64,000 bases of DNA from Microvirga zambiensis WSM3693 (GCF_016735695.1 NZ_JAERQD010000019.1:1-64000), one strand, 5' to 3'; shown: positions 41,929 through 51,527, counted from the first letter of the stretch. Notes: generated from the letters alone by a model not told the origin. Numbers and translations are program-made.

Positions 41929-43284
41929 CTAACCTTTGAGAGCGAGCTCGCCCTCACCCTGCGGCGAAATTGCCGCACCTCGATCAAACGCATGACGGGG
42001 CCAAACGATCCGCGCGATGGCGCCCGAGGCAGGCGGCGCCGCATTGGTCAGGGTCAATTCGGCCCCCGAACGCTCGATCAGGGTCTTGGCGATGAACAGG
42101 CCCAGACCCAGGCCTCCGCCCTCCTCGCTATCCTCGGTCCGCTCGGCCGCGCTTCGCGTCGTCACGTAGGGTTCTCCGACTCTCAGCAGAATATCGGGAG
42201 CGTAGCCGGGGCCGTCATCCCTGATCTCGATGGAAACCTCGTGAGGAGACCAGCTGGCCTCGATGGTGACCTTGCTCTCGGCGAAGTCGGTGGCGTTGTC
42301 GAGGATGTTGGACAGGCCGTACACCACACCCGGGTTGCGCCGCCCGATCGGCTCGGGGCCGTCGCCCGACGCCGTGACCGTCACGTCGAAGCCGACCGCG
42401 CGCTGCGGCTCGACGATCTCCTCGACGAGATGGCTGAGCGAGATCGTCTCCAGGAACTCGGTCTCGTCCTCCTGCCCCATGGAGGTGAGCTTGGTCAGGA
42501 TGGTGCGGCAGCGCTCCACCTGCTCCTGCAGAAGCTTCAGATCCTCCCCGACCGGCCCCTCCTTGGGCATGGAATGGATCATTTCCTTCGTCACCAGGGC
42601 GATGGTGGCGAGCGGCGTTCCAAGCTCGTGGGCGGCAGCGGCCGCCAGGCCGTCGAGCTGGGACAGGTGCTGTTCGCGGGCGAGCACCAGTTCGGTGGCT
42701 GCGAGCGCCTGGGCGAGCTGGCGCGCCTCCTCCGCCACGCGCCAGGCATAGATGCCGGTGAAGGCGGTGCCGAGCAGGATCGCGGTCCAGATGCCTGTGA
42801 CGTAAAGGAAGGGGAGCGTGAAGCTCTGCCCCGGAAACCAGGGCAGGGGCTTGTGGACGAGTACGAGGAAGGTGGCGCAGCCGACGGCGAGAAGGCCGAG
42901 TCCCAGGGTACGCTCAGGGGTGAGCGCCGTGGCCGAGATCAGGACGGGCGCCAGAAAAAGCATGGCGAAGGGGTTCTCCAGCCCGCCCGTGAGGTAGAGA
43001 AGCCCCGCAAGCTGCAGGATGTCGAAGGCAAGGAGCGCCGTGGCGATGTTGTCGCTGAGCCGATGGCTCGCCGGATACTGGATGCGCAGCAGGATGTTGA
43101 CCCAGACCGATACGCCGATCACCAGGAAGCAGAGGGCGAAGGGCAGGGAAAATCCGAGGCCGAACCGCACCCCGGCGACGGCCACCCCCTGGCCCACGAT
43201 GGCGAGCCAGCGCAGGCGGACGAGCGTGTCGAGGCGCAGGTGCCTGGCGTGGTGCGTCAGGCTCTTCTGGTCGATCTTGGACAT
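41929..43284 (-). CDS. regB: Redox-sensing histidine kinase RegB/ActS/PrrB
   Basis: This kinase is about 451 residues from ATG 43284, with six membrane helices. All redox landmarks are present: the ubiquinone-site heptapeptide GGLENPF (100-106), H-box AAAAHELGTPLATIAL with His219, and the redox-active cysteine C259 in EQVERCRTILTKL. ATP-binding boxes follow (NILDNATDFA, DDGPGY, GGGLGLGLFIAKTLIERS). It precedes regA directly without the senC/prrC gene found between them in Rhodobacter. The C-terminal tail of about 15 residues is low complexity. Confidence 0.95.
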   Translation of the reverse strand: MSKIDQKSLTHHARHLRLDTLVRLRWLAIVGQGVAVAGVRFGLGFSLPFALCFLVIGVSVWVNILLRIQYPASHRLSDNIATALLAFDILQLAGLLYLTGGLENPFAMLFLAPVLISATALTPERTLGLGLLAVGCATFLVLVHKPLPWFPGQSFTLPFLYVTGIWTAILLGTAFTGIYAWRVAEEARQLAQALAATELVLAREQHLSQLDGLAAAAAHELGTPLATIALVTKEMIHSMPKEGPVGEDLKLLQEQVERCRTILTKLTSMGQEDETEFLETISLSHLVEEIVEPQRAVGFDVTVTASGDGPEPIGRRNPGVVYGLSNILDNATDFAESKVTIEASWSPHEVSIEIRDDGPGYAPDILLRVGEPYVTTRSAAERTEDSEEGGGLGLGLFIAKTLIERSGAELTLTNAAPPASGAIARIVWPRHAFDRGAAISPQGEGELALKG

Positions 43285-43515
43285 CCCCGAACAGAATAGG
43301 GCCTGCCCCTTGTTCGCCAAGCATCCGCTGACAGCCTATTTTCCTAGTGCCTCCGGCCGCCCGATGCCGGTTCGGTAACGGCGCAAGCTTGGCTGTAGAA
43401 ATCCGAGCCCATTTTTCTGCACGATCCGCTGATTCCGGCCGCCAGGTGCCCCTGAAACCAAAGTAGGTGATCCGTTTTCGCAGGGAAAGAACTAGGCTGT
43501 TGCATTGGAATTGAG

Positions 43516-43541
43516 GAACTTTAATCTTAAAATTACGGTTG
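43516..43541 (+). promoter_or_regulatory. Possible EcfG-type promoter of phaZ
   Basis: GGAAC at 43516-43520 is followed after 17 bp by GGTT (consensus CGTT). It lies 58 bp upstream of the phaZ ATG in an AT-richer part of the 314-bp divergent gap (43285-43598). The match is imperfect by one base in the -10 element. The rest of the gap shows no clear signals. Confidence 0.35.
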
Positions 43542-43598
43542 AGGATAAAGCCTACCGCTAGCTGCGAGAAAAGGCGCCCGGCCCTTGTGGGGATACAG

Positions 43599-44861
43599 AT
43601 GAACCTATCTTATGTTTGGTACGATACCGCGCATTGGCTCTTAAGCCCCGCGCGCGCGGCCTCCGATTTGACGAAGCATTTCTTTGACAATCCCGACAAT
43701 CCGCTGACGCACACCCCCTATGGCCGCACGGTCTCGGCGGCCTGCGAGCTGTTCGAGCGCACCACTCGGCGCTATGCCAAGCCCGATTTCGGCTTCGCGA
43801 CGACAATCGTCGGCAACGAGGAGGTCGCGGTCGCCGAGCGGATCGTGTGGGAGCGCCCCTTCTGCCGAATCATCTCGTTCGAGCGCGATTCGGCCGTTGC
43901 CGAGAACCAGCCGAAGCTTCTGATCGTGGCGCCCATGTCGGGCCATTACGCCACCCTCCTGCGCGGTACGGCCGAGACCTTCCTGCCCACGCACCAGGTC
44001 ATGATCACGGATTGGGCCGATGCCAGCATGGTGCCGCTGGCCGAGGGTCGCTTCGACCTCGACGATTATATCGACTACCTCAAGGCCATGATTCGGGACC
44101 TCGGGCCGGACCTGAACGTGATGGCGGTCTGCCAGCCGGCCGTGCCCGTAATCGCCGCCGTTGCGCGGCTCGAGGCCGAGAACGATCCCTCCATCCCGCG
44201 CTCCATGGTCCTCATGGGCGGTCCCATCGACACCCGCCGCTCCCCCACCGCCGTCAATCGGCTGGCCGAGGAGCGCGGCATCGAGTGGTTCCGCCGGCAC
44301 TGCATCACCAAGGTGCCCCCGTCCCATCCGGGCTTCTGGCGCGACGTCTATCCGGGCTTCCTGCAGCTGTCCGGCTTCATGGCCATGAACATCGACCGGC
44401 ATCTCACGGCCCATTGGGAGATGTTCAACCACCTCGTGGAGGGCGACGGCGATTCGGCCGAGAAGCACCGGGACTTCTACGACGAATACCTCGCCGTCAT
44501 GGACCTGACCGCGGAATTCTACCTCCAGACGGTCGAGACCGTGTTCGTCGAGCATGCCCTGCCCAAGGGCGAGATGATGCACCGGGACCAGCCGGTGGAC
44601 CTCATGGCCATCCGGCGCTGCGCGATCATGGCCGTCGAGGGCGAGCGGGACGACATCTCCGGCGTCGGCCAGACCCTGGCAGCTCTCGACCTGACGCCGA
44701 ACCTCTCCTCGGACAAGAAGCTCTATCACCTGCAGACCGGGGTCGGTCATTATGGCGTCTTCAACGGCTCCCGGTTCAGGGCTCAGATCGCTCCTCGAAT
44801 TGTTGAATTCATTGAGAATCACACTCGAGAACCCGTACGGAAGCAGGCGTCAAGAGCCTGA
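43599..44861 (+). CDS. phaZ: Intracellular polyhydroxyalkanoate depolymerase PhaZ
   Basis: This 420-residue alpha/beta hydrolase mobilises intracellular PHA granules. The catalytic cysteine C178 is in the lipase-box-like stretch VMAVCQPAVPVIA; the acid lies near VEGERDDISG and the His in QTGVGHYGVFNG. The N terminus YVWYDTAHWLLSPARAAS is typical of the family. ATG 43599 is chosen; an extension to 43539 lacks family residues. It is transcribed divergently from regB. The next gene follows after 76 bp on the same strand. Confidence 0.93.
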   Translation: MNLSYVWYDTAHWLLSPARAASDLTKHFFDNPDNPLTHTPYGRTVSAACELFERTTRRYAKPDFGFATTIVGNEEVAVAERIVWERPFCRIISFERDSAVAENQPKLLIVAPMSGHYATLLRGTAETFLPTHQVMITDWADASMVPLAEGRFDLDDYIDYLKAMIRDLGPDLNVMAVCQPAVPVIAAVARLEAENDPSIPRSMVLMGGPIDTRRSPTAVNRLAEERGIEWFRRHCITKVPPSHPGFWRDVYPGFLQLSGFMAMNIDRHLTAHWEMFNHLVEGDGDSAEKHRDFYDEYLAVMDLTAEFYLQTVETVFVEHALPKGEMMHRDQPVDLMAIRRCAIMAVEGERDDISGVGQTLAALDLTPNLSSDKKLYHLQTGVGHYGVFNGSRFRAQIAPRIVEFIENHTREPVRKQASRA

Positions 44862-44937
44862 GTCTGTTCCCGATGCGTTCCTAGCAGCGGCAAACGGCTG
44901 CGCTGACAGAATCGACGTAGCAGGGCAGATTGCGGAC

Positions 44938-45681
44938 ATGAAATCCGCCCTGTTCCGCCGCGTTCCTGCGGACCCGCCTCATCTCAAGGTTCTTCACGGG
45001 GGCCAATCCTTCAAGGTGGCCCTCAAGCGCCGGCCGACCGCCAAGCGAATCACGCTGCGCGTCTCCAACGCGACCGGCGAGGTCGTGCTCAGCATTCCCG
45101 AGCGCACCGATGTGGGCCTTGCCCAGAAATTCGCCGACAGCCACAGCCAATGGATCGCCACACGGCTCGCCAAGGTGCCGGAGCGGGTGATCTTCGAGCC
45201 CGGCGCCCTGGTGCCCCTGCGCGGCGTGCCTCACCGGGTCGTCCACTGGTCGACGATCCGCGGCCTGACCCAGGCCACGACCGGGGGGGCCGGCGAGCCG
45301 ATCATCGCGGTCACGGGCGAGACCACTCATGTGGCCAGGCGGGTACGCGACTTCCTCGAGGCCGAGGCCAAGAAGGATTTTGCCGTCGCCGTCAAGAAGC
45401 ATACGGCCCAGCTCGGGGTTCCGGCCAAGCGCATCACCGTGCGCGACACCAAGAGCCGCTGGGGCTCCTGCTCGGCCAACGGGGCGCTGAACTTCTCCTG
45501 GCGCCTGATCATGGCCCCGCCCTTCGTGCTCGACTATCTCGCCGCCCACGAGGTCGCTCACTTGCGCGAGCTCAACCATTCCGCCCGCTTCTGGAAGATC
45601 ACCTACCAGCTCTGCCCGCGCACGGACGACGCGGAGGCCTGGCTCAAGACCTACGGCAGCGCCCTGCACCGGATCGGGTGA
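44938..45681 (+). CDS. YgjP/SprT-like M48-type metallopeptidase
   Basis: This 247-residue protein of the YgjP-like (DUF45) family has the zinc motif HEVAHLRELNHS (HExxH) followed by the downstream conserved FW and an ITY segment, plus the family signature KSRWGSCSANGALNFSWRL. ATG 44938 is chosen because upstream in-frame sequence runs into phaZ. The family is predicted to be peptidases, sometimes linked to DNA or restriction loci; the substrate is unknown. It may be cotranscribed with phaZ. Confidence 0.88.
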   Translation: MKSALFRRVPADPPHLKVLHGGQSFKVALKRRPTAKRITLRVSNATGEVVLSIPERTDVGLAQKFADSHSQWIATRLAKVPERVIFEPGALVPLRGVPHRVVHWSTIRGLTQATTGGAGEPIIAVTGETTHVARRVRDFLEAEAKKDFAVAVKKHTAQLGVPAKRITVRDTKSRWGSCSANGALNFSWRLIMAPPFVLDYLAAHEVAHLRELNHSARFWKITYQLCPRTDDAEAWLKTYGSALHRIG

Positions 45682-45698
45682 CGGGCCCGCCGTACGGT

Positions 45699-45796
45699 GT
45701 CATCCCCGGCGGTCCGCAGGACCGGGAAGGGGATCCACTCACCGGTTCGGCACTATGGATACCCTTCCCCTCCGCTACGCTCCGGCCGGGAATGAC
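45699..45796. repeat. Palindromic repeat, family R3 (copy A)
   Basis: It runs from GTCATCCCCGGCGGTCCGC to CCGGCCGGGAATGAC, with GGGAAGGGGATCCA pairing with TGGATACCCTTCCC. It is an inverted copy of the element at 51528-51625. Confidence 0.8.
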
Positions 45797-45805
45797 ACCC
45801 TCTCG

Positions 45806-45897
45806 CGTCATGGCCGGGCTTGTCCCGGCCACCCACGCCTTCGGGAACCTCAGTGCTGCAAAGACGTGGGTCCCGGGGACGAGCCCCGGGGATGACG
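45806..45897. repeat. R1-family repeat
   Basis: It runs from CGTCATGGCCGGG to GGGGATGACG, with CCACCCACG / CGTGGGT and two GC-rich hairpins. It is very similar in layout to the element at 4-94. It lies directly after an R3 element, together filling the 305-bp gap between the metallopeptidase and MFS genes. Confidence 0.8.
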
Positions 45898-45986
45898 TCG
45901 AGGGGGGACGGGAAGACGCATAAAGCCAGTGACAGGGACGCGGTTTGGGCTTAACCCGGCGAGCCTCTCAAGGTTGAACGCGCCAC

Positions 45987-47186
45987 ATGCTCAAGCCCGA
46001 TACCCTGGCCCTCACCGCCGTCCTGGCGCTTCTGACCGCTCTGGGTCCCCTCTCGACCGACATGTACCTGCCCTCCCTGCCCGCGATCGCGGCGGGACTT
46101 CAGGCCAGCACCGGCCAGACGCAGCTGACCCTTTCCGCCTTTCTCCTCGGCTTTGCCGCCGGGCAGTTCTTCTATGGCCCGATCTCCGACCGGATCGGAC
46201 GCAAGCCCGTGCTGCTCTTCGGACTCGGCCTCTTCTCCCTGGCGAGCCTGATCTGCGCGCTCTCGCCGAACATCGAGACCCTGATCGGCGCGCGCTTCCT
46301 GCAGGCGCTCGGCGCTTCCGGGCCGATCGTGCTCGGGCGCGCCATCGTGCGCGACTTCTATGAGGGGCCGCGCGCCGGCAAGGAATTGTCGCGGATGGGA
46401 ACGATCATGGGCGTGGTGCCGGCGGCCGCCCCCGTTCTCGGCGGCGTGATCGAGCGCGTCACCGGGTGGCGCGTGACCTTCGGCGTGATGATCCTGTTCG
46501 GTCTCGTCCTAGCCGCGATCATCGTGCTGAAGATGCCGGAGAGCATCCGCCGGAAATCCGACGTGCCGATTTCCTTCGGCACGATCCTGCGCGGCTTCAA
46601 GATCCTGCTCGGCCATGCCGGCTACCGGACGTATGTCGGCTTGTCCATGCTCACCTATGGCGGGCTCTTCGCCTTCATCTCCGGCTCGTCCTTCGTGCTC
46701 CAGAGGATCTACGGCCTCGACGAATTGTCCTTCGCCTTCTCCTTCATCTTCGTGGTGGCGGGCTTCATGACCGGCACCACGATCGCGCAGTATCTCGTCG
46801 GGCGCTACGGGCTCGACGGAACCATCCGCCTCGGGGTGACATGCCTCGCGCTCGGCGGTCTGACCATGCTGGCGCTGGTGCTGGCAGGGGTCCCGTCGTC
46901 GCTCGCCGTCAGCGCGCCGATGGCGATCTACGGAATCGGCGTCGGGCTGACCATGCCGCAATCCATGGCGTCCGCCCTGATGCCGTTTCCCGACCGTGCC
47001 GGCGCGGCCTCGTCGCTCCTCGGCATCTGCCAGATGTCGTTTGCCGCAATCGTCGGCATTCTGCTCGGCCGCAACCTCGACGGCTCGGCGATCCCTCTGC
47101 CCGCCACCATCGCCACGACCGGCGTGCTGGCGCTCGCCCTGTTCTTGGCAACAGGACGGGCGCGTCGGCATCAGCCCAAGGGTTGA
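45987..47186 (+). CDS. Bcr/CflA-family multidrug MFS transporter
   Basis: This 399-residue 12-helix major facilitator opens with TALGPLSTDMYLPSLPAIA and carries the loop motif GPISDRIGRKPVLLFG, both typical of Bcr/CflA drug exporters. It would extrude drugs or metabolites with proton antiport; the substrate is unknown. The 3' end overlaps the convergent DUF1330 gene by 16 bp. No regulator gene lies nearby. Confidence 0.92.
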   Translation: MLKPDTLALTAVLALLTALGPLSTDMYLPSLPAIAAGLQASTGQTQLTLSAFLLGFAAGQFFYGPISDRIGRKPVLLFGLGLFSLASLICALSPNIETLIGARFLQALGASGPIVLGRAIVRDFYEGPRAGKELSRMGTIMGVVPAAAPVLGGVIERVTGWRVTFGVMILFGLVLAAIIVLKMPESIRRKSDVPISFGTILRGFKILLGHAGYRTYVGLSMLTYGGLFAFISGSSFVLQRIYGLDELSFAFSFIFVVAGFMTGTTIAQYLVGRYGLDGTIRLGVTCLALGGLTMLALVLAGVPSSLAVSAPMAIYGIGVGLTMPQSMASALMPFPDRAGAASSLLGICQMSFAAIVGILLGRNLDGSAIPLPATIATTGVLALALFLATGRARRHQPKG

Positions 47187-47521
47187 TCCATCATCGGTAG
47201 GTCGGCGAGAATGTCGGCAGCCTTGTGATCGGCGGATACGCCGTCGATGAAGAACACGTCGCCGCGGGAATTGTCGGTGCGCAGGGGCAGGATCCGGCGA
47301 TAGGCCGGAGAATCGTACCAGGCGCGGGCCTGTCCCATGTCCGGGAATGCGATCACGATGAGATCGCCCGACCAGGATCCTTCCACGACCGTCACCGGAC
47401 CGCCATGGATGATGAAGCGTCCGTCGAACGGCGCGAGAGTGTCATCGATGCGCTTGAGATACTCGACGATATCGGGACCGACATCGACGTCGTGCAGGTG
47501 ACCGATGGCATAGGCTGTCAT
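47171..47521 (-). CDS. DUF1330-family protein
   Basis: This 116-residue protein has a ferredoxin-like dimeric alpha/beta-barrel fold of the DUF1330 family: MTAYAIGHLHDVD at the start, then FIIHGGPVTVVEG and PDMGQARAWYDSPAYRRILPLR. The ATG at 47521 follows AAGGAG at 6-7 bp; an in-frame extension to 47554 is less likely. The function is unknown; relatives are stand-alone cytosolic proteins. It overlaps the MFS gene end by 16 bp. Confidence 0.88.
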   Translation of the reverse strand: MTAYAIGHLHDVDVGPDIVEYLKRIDDTLAPFDGRFIIHGGPVTVVEGSWSGDLIVIAFPDMGQARAWYDSPAYRRILPLRTDNSRGDVFFIDGVSADHKAADILADLPMMDQPLG

Positions 47522-47617
47522 GGCAGGCTCCTTCGTGATCGATGAAGCGAGCATGCCCGGGTGAGGGAGCGCCGGCGATTACGTGCCAGGTAATGTTTTG
47601 CGGGTTTCATCACCGCT

Positions 47618-47762
47618 GTCATTCCGGGGCGCCGCAGGCGAACCCGGAATCCATAACCACTAACGATGCCAGGTAGAACCTACCGGTTCCGAAAGCGACT
47701 TATCCGGTCGATGTCGTGTTTATGGATTCCGGGCCCGTGCCAAAGGCACGTCCCGGAATGAC
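47618..47762. repeat. R2-family palindromic repeat (copy B)
   Basis: It runs from TGTCATTCCGGGGCGCC to CGTCCCGGAATGAC, with GGAATCCATAA pairing with TTTATGGATTCC near the middle. It occupies most of the 268-bp gap between the DUF1330 start and the PBP stop. Confidence 0.75.
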
Positions 47763-47789
47763 AGCGCGGAAACTTCGAAGGATCGGCGC

Positions 47790-49814
47790 TCAAAGACCAA
47801 AAAGCTTCTCGAAGAAGTTCTTCTCGCGGCTGGCGCGGCGCTGGGGAGCGGGCGGGATCCACGCATTTTCGCCGTTGCCGGCGCTGGCATAGCGCGGATC
47901 CTGCCCAGCGCTCGCGACCGCCGGACCCGACGGGGTGCGGAAGCGCTCGCTGCCCGGAAGTGCCACGGGCTGCTTGTCCTTCAGGGCCACCTGCATGAAG
48001 TTGTGCCAGACTTCCGTCGGCAGGTTGCCGCCGGTGACGCGCTTGGTGAGCGTGCCGTCGTCGTTGCCGAGCCAGACGCCGGCGACGAGATTGCCGGAGA
48101 AGCCGACGAACCAGGCGTCCTTGTAATCGTCGGTGGTGCCGGTCTTGCCGGCGAGCGTCCAGCCGGGAATCTGCGCCTTCTGCGCCGTGCCGACGACGAA
48201 GGTGTTGTGCATCATGTCGTTCATCATCGCGACCACGCCAGGGTCGATGACGCGGCCGAGGCCGCCGGCATTCGGGCGCTTGTAGATCAGCTTGCCGTCC
48301 GTGGTCTTCACCTGGGCGATCACGTAGGGCACGACCCCGGTGCCGCCATTGGCGAAGGCGGCGTAAGCCGAGACCAGTTCGAGCGGCGTCACCTCCGACG
48401 TGCCGAGCGCGAGCGAACCATTGGCCTGGAGCGGCGAGGAGACGCCGAGGCGCTGCGCCGTCTGCACCACGTTCTTCGGCCCGACCTCCATGTTGAGCTT
48501 GACCGCGATGGTGTTGAGCGAGAGCGCCAGCGCGTCGCGCATGGCGATGGGGCCGCGGTACTTGCGGTCGTAGTTCTTGGGCGCCCAGCCGCCGAAATTG
48601 ACCGGGCCGTCCTCCAGAACCGTGTCGGGCGTGTAGCCGCGCTCGACGGCGGTGAGGTAGACGAAGGGCTTGAAGGAAGAGCCTGGCTGGCGCCGTGCGG
48701 CGGTGGCCCGGTTGAATTGGCTCGTCTCGTAATTGCGGCCGCCCACCAGCGCCTTGACGGCGCCGTCCGGTTGCATGGCGACGAAGGCGCCCTGGCTCAC
48801 GTTGAACTTCTGGCCCTTGGTGTTGAGCTCGTCCACGAGAACGCGCTCGGCCGCCGCCTGCATGGCGGGCTCGACCGTGGTCGAGACCACGATGTCGGAT
48901 TCGACGTTGCCGACGAAATCGTCGAGCACGTCCATGACGTAATCGGCGGCATAATTGGCGGAACCCGCGCCGTTCGGGCGCACCGGCTCAGCCGGCGCGC
49001 CAAGCGCCGTCTTGGTCATGCCCGGCGTGATGAAGCCGAGCTCGTTCATGGCTGCGATCACAAGCTCTGCGCGGGCCTGCGCGCGCTCGGGATTGCGGTT
49101 GGGCGCAAGGCGCGAGGGCGACTGCACGAGGCCGGCGAGCACGGCGGCTTCCGAGAGCGACACGTTGCGCGCCGATTTGCCGTAATAGCGCTGGGCGGCG
49201 GCCTCGACGCCATAGGCGCCGGCGCCGAAATAGACCCGGTTGAGATAAAGCTCGAGGATCTGGTCCTTGGAGTAGTTGCGCTCGAGCCAGAGCGACAGGA
49301 TCGCTTCCTGGATCTTGCGCGAGGCGGTGCGTTCCTGGGTCAGAAACAGGTTCTTGGCGAGCTGCTGGGTCAGGGTCGAGCCGCCCTGCAGGCCGCCCTT
49401 ATGCGCGAGGTTGCGGTAGACCGCGCGGGCAATGCCCATCGGGTCGATGCCGAAATGGTCGTAGAAGCGCCGGTCCTCGATGGCGACGAAGGCCTTGGGC
49501 AGATAGGGCGGCAGCTCTTTCAGGGTCACCGTGCGTCCGCCCGTCTCGCCGCGATTGGCAAGCAGCGAGCCGTCGCTCGCCATGATGGCGATGTTCGGCG
49601 GGCGCTTGGGCACGGTGAGCTGGTCGATGGGCGGCAGCTGGGAGGCGTAATAGGCGACCACCCCGCCGATTCCGATGACGCCCCAGAGGCACAGCACGAG
49701 CCCGGCATAGACGAGCTTGCTCAGGAGCGAGCGGCCGCCCTTGCGCTTGGCCTTCTTCGGCCTGGCGGGCCGGCGCGGCCCGTCACTGTTCCGAGAAGCT
49801 CGCCTGCGCGCCAT
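47790..49814 (-). CDS. Class A penicillin-binding protein (PBP1A family)
   Basis: This bifunctional murein synthase is about 674 residues from ATG 49814 (AGGGGG upstream). It has a basic cytoplasmic tail, one membrane helix (about 32-58), a glycosyltransferase-51 domain with the catalytic Glu in IEDRRFYDHFGID and GGSTLTQQLAKNLFL, and a transpeptidase domain with SxxK in GSSFKPFVYL, SxN in SLNTIAVKL and KTGT in AGKTGTTDDYKDAW. It polymerises and crosslinks peptidoglycan. A longer in-frame start at 49982 would add 56 residues of low family similarity. A short C-terminal tail ends FFEKLFGL. Confidence 0.94.
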   Translation of the reverse strand: MARRRASRNSDGPRRPARPKKAKRKGGRSLLSKLVYAGLVLCLWGVIGIGGVVAYYASQLPPIDQLTVPKRPPNIAIMASDGSLLANRGETGGRTVTLKELPPYLPKAFVAIEDRRFYDHFGIDPMGIARAVYRNLAHKGGLQGGSTLTQQLAKNLFLTQERTASRKIQEAILSLWLERNYSKDQILELYLNRVYFGAGAYGVEAAAQRYYGKSARNVSLSEAAVLAGLVQSPSRLAPNRNPERAQARAELVIAAMNELGFITPGMTKTALGAPAEPVRPNGAGSANYAADYVMDVLDDFVGNVESDIVVSTTVEPAMQAAAERVLVDELNTKGQKFNVSQGAFVAMQPDGAVKALVGGRNYETSQFNRATAARRQPGSSFKPFVYLTAVERGYTPDTVLEDGPVNFGGWAPKNYDRKYRGPIAMRDALALSLNTIAVKLNMEVGPKNVVQTAQRLGVSSPLQANGSLALGTSEVTPLELVSAYAAFANGGTGVVPYVIAQVKTTDGKLIYKRPNAGGLGRVIDPGVVAMMNDMMHNTFVVGTAQKAQIPGWTLAGKTGTTDDYKDAWFVGFSGNLVAGVWLGNDDGTLTKRVTGGNLPTEVWHNFMQVALKDKQPVALPGSERFRTPSGPAVASAGQDPRYASAGNGENAWIPPAPQRRASREKNFFEKLFGL

Positions 49815-50070
49815 CGTTCCCCCTGCCCGATCTTCGGGCGAGAGGTGAAAATCCAGCTCCCCCGCTTCGCCAGCGGGCGCATCGAACACCGGCTCGCGCC
49901 GGTCACGTCCGTTCGCCACGTTTGAATTACCCCGCATCGATGCGGCCGGTATATCGTCCGGCCTTCCATGCTCTGGGAGCACCCTAATTGTGGCGGTTTA
50001 AGGGGCGGTTAACGCCGATTAACCCCTTCGGAAGCCGAAGGGTGCAAGCGTGCTTTTACGGCCACAATCC

Positions 50071-51513
50071 TCACTCCGCAGCCAGCGGCAGCTCGCCGGT
50101 TTCGAGGTCGGCCTGGGCGAGATCGTGGATACGGCGCAGGTCGTTCACGAATGCGTCATAGGCCTCCCGCTTCGTCGCCTCGTCGGGCAGGCGCAGCAGG
50201 TAGGAGGGGTGCACCGTGACATAGCCCTCGTAGCCGTCGAACCGGGCCCGTCCGCGCGAGCGGCTGATCGGGGTCGACTTGCCGGTGAGCGCGAGAAGCG
50301 CCGTGCCGCCGAGCGCCACCACGAGCTTGGGCTTCACCAGCTCCAGCTCCTTCATCAGCCAGGGCCGGTAATGCTTGACCTCGCCCGTCGTCGGTTTCGC
50401 ATGGATGCGGCGCTTGCCCCGTAGCTCGAATTTGAAGTGCTTGACGGCATTGGTGAGATAGGCGTGGCTGCGGTCGATTCCTGCTTCCTTCATGGCCTTG
50501 TCCAGGAGCTTGCCGGCGGGGCCGACGAAGGGCCGTCCCTGCAGATCCTCCTGGTCGCCCGGCTGCTCGCCGACGAAGACGATGTCGGCATGGACCGGAC
50601 CCTCGCCGAACACCGCCTGCGTCGCGCCGGGCACCAGCGGTCCCGCTTTTTCGATGATGGCATTGAGGTCTTTGAGGCTTTTCGGCTCCTGATCCCACAT
50701 GGCCTCGAGAGCCCGTTCGGGTATACGTTTGGCAGGCATCGTCGCCTCCTGTTCGATCATCCGGTCAACGCGCTGGACGGCGGATTGGATCAGGCCGGGG
50801 ATCGCGGCGGTCTCCGGCATGTTGTGCCAGTACTTCTTCGGCATCTCGGCGCGCATGGCGGTCGGGTTCACCCGGGCCGGATTGAACACGCTCTCGTAAT
50901 AGCCGCGCCAGCCCTCCTCGAAGCTGTCCGCATCGGGCGCATCCTCGCGCTTTGCCGCCGGCCCGAAGCTGAGCGCCGCGCGGTCCCAGCGCACCGACCC
51001 GATGGGGGTGAGGATGGTCCAGTCCATGGAGCGGAAGCGGTCGACGAAGAAGGGTGCTGCCGCCTCGAGAATGAAATGCTCCGGCTCGAACCAGGCGGCG
51101 AAGCGTTCGAGATCGTCATGGCGCATGCGGCGGAAGCGCACGAAGGCGTGCATCTTGTGCAGGTCGCGCCTCACCGAGCGCGCCATGAGGTCGAGCCGGT
51201 GCACCAGCGGATCGCTGGCGATCTCCAAAAGTTCGCGTTCGCCGTTGAGCACGCGCCAGACGAGGCGGTAGAGCAGGGCATAGCGCTCCGGATCGCTGTG
51301 GCAGACCACATGCTCGATGAGCCGCGCGACGCCTTTGGGGATCGATACCGGCGCCGCATCGCCCGCCTGCTCCTCGCCGAAGAGGCTCGGCGCGTCGTCG
51401 ACGGCAAAGACCACATGCTGCGGTGCCAGCTCGTCCGCGATCAGCCAGCGCACGGCCCTGCGGAAATTCTGGAGATCGGCGCCGGGTTTGAGGGTGATGC
51501 GGTGGAGAGTCAT
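50071..51513 (-). CDS. UdgX-like uracil-DNA glycosylase fused to a DUF4130/TIGR03915-type domain
   Basis: This 480-residue two-domain protein has an N-terminal region (about 1-240) matching the DUF4130-type putative DNA repair domain found with radical-SAM partners (ERYALLYRLVWRVLNGE; RFRRMRHDDLERFAAWFEPEH; TPIGSVRWD). The C-terminal domain (about 275-480) is UdgX-like: GEQPGDQEDLQGRPFVGPAG (315-334), the KRRIH loop (367-371) whose His forms a covalent bond with uracil-excised DNA in UdgX, and HPSYLLR (435-441). It should recognise uracil in DNA. Its partner gene lies 127 bp downstream in translation order reversed, across a repeat. Confidence 0.9.
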   Translation of the reverse strand: MTLHRITLKPGADLQNFRRAVRWLIADELAPQHVVFAVDDAPSLFGEEQAGDAAPVSIPKGVARLIEHVVCHSDPERYALLYRLVWRVLNGERELLEIASDPLVHRLDLMARSVRRDLHKMHAFVRFRRMRHDDLERFAAWFEPEHFILEAAAPFFVDRFRSMDWTILTPIGSVRWDRAALSFGPAAKREDAPDADSFEEGWRGYYESVFNPARVNPTAMRAEMPKKYWHNMPETAAIPGLIQSAVQRVDRMIEQEATMPAKRIPERALEAMWDQEPKSLKDLNAIIEKAGPLVPGATQAVFGEGPVHADIVFVGEQPGDQEDLQGRPFVGPAGKLLDKAMKEAGIDRSHAYLTNAVKHFKFELRGKRRIHAKPTTGEVKHYRPWLMKELELVKPKLVVALGGTALLALTGKSTPISRSRGRARFDGYEGYVTVHPSYLLRLPDEATKREAYDAFVNDLRRIHDLAQADLETGELPLAAE

Positions 51514-51527
51514 GCACGGTCCTTCGT

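Noticed and set aside
48003..49925. 640-codon plus-strand frame opposite the PBP1A gene
   Set aside because: It is low-complexity Arg/Asp/Gly sequence; the minus strand carries all GT51 and transpeptidase motifs.
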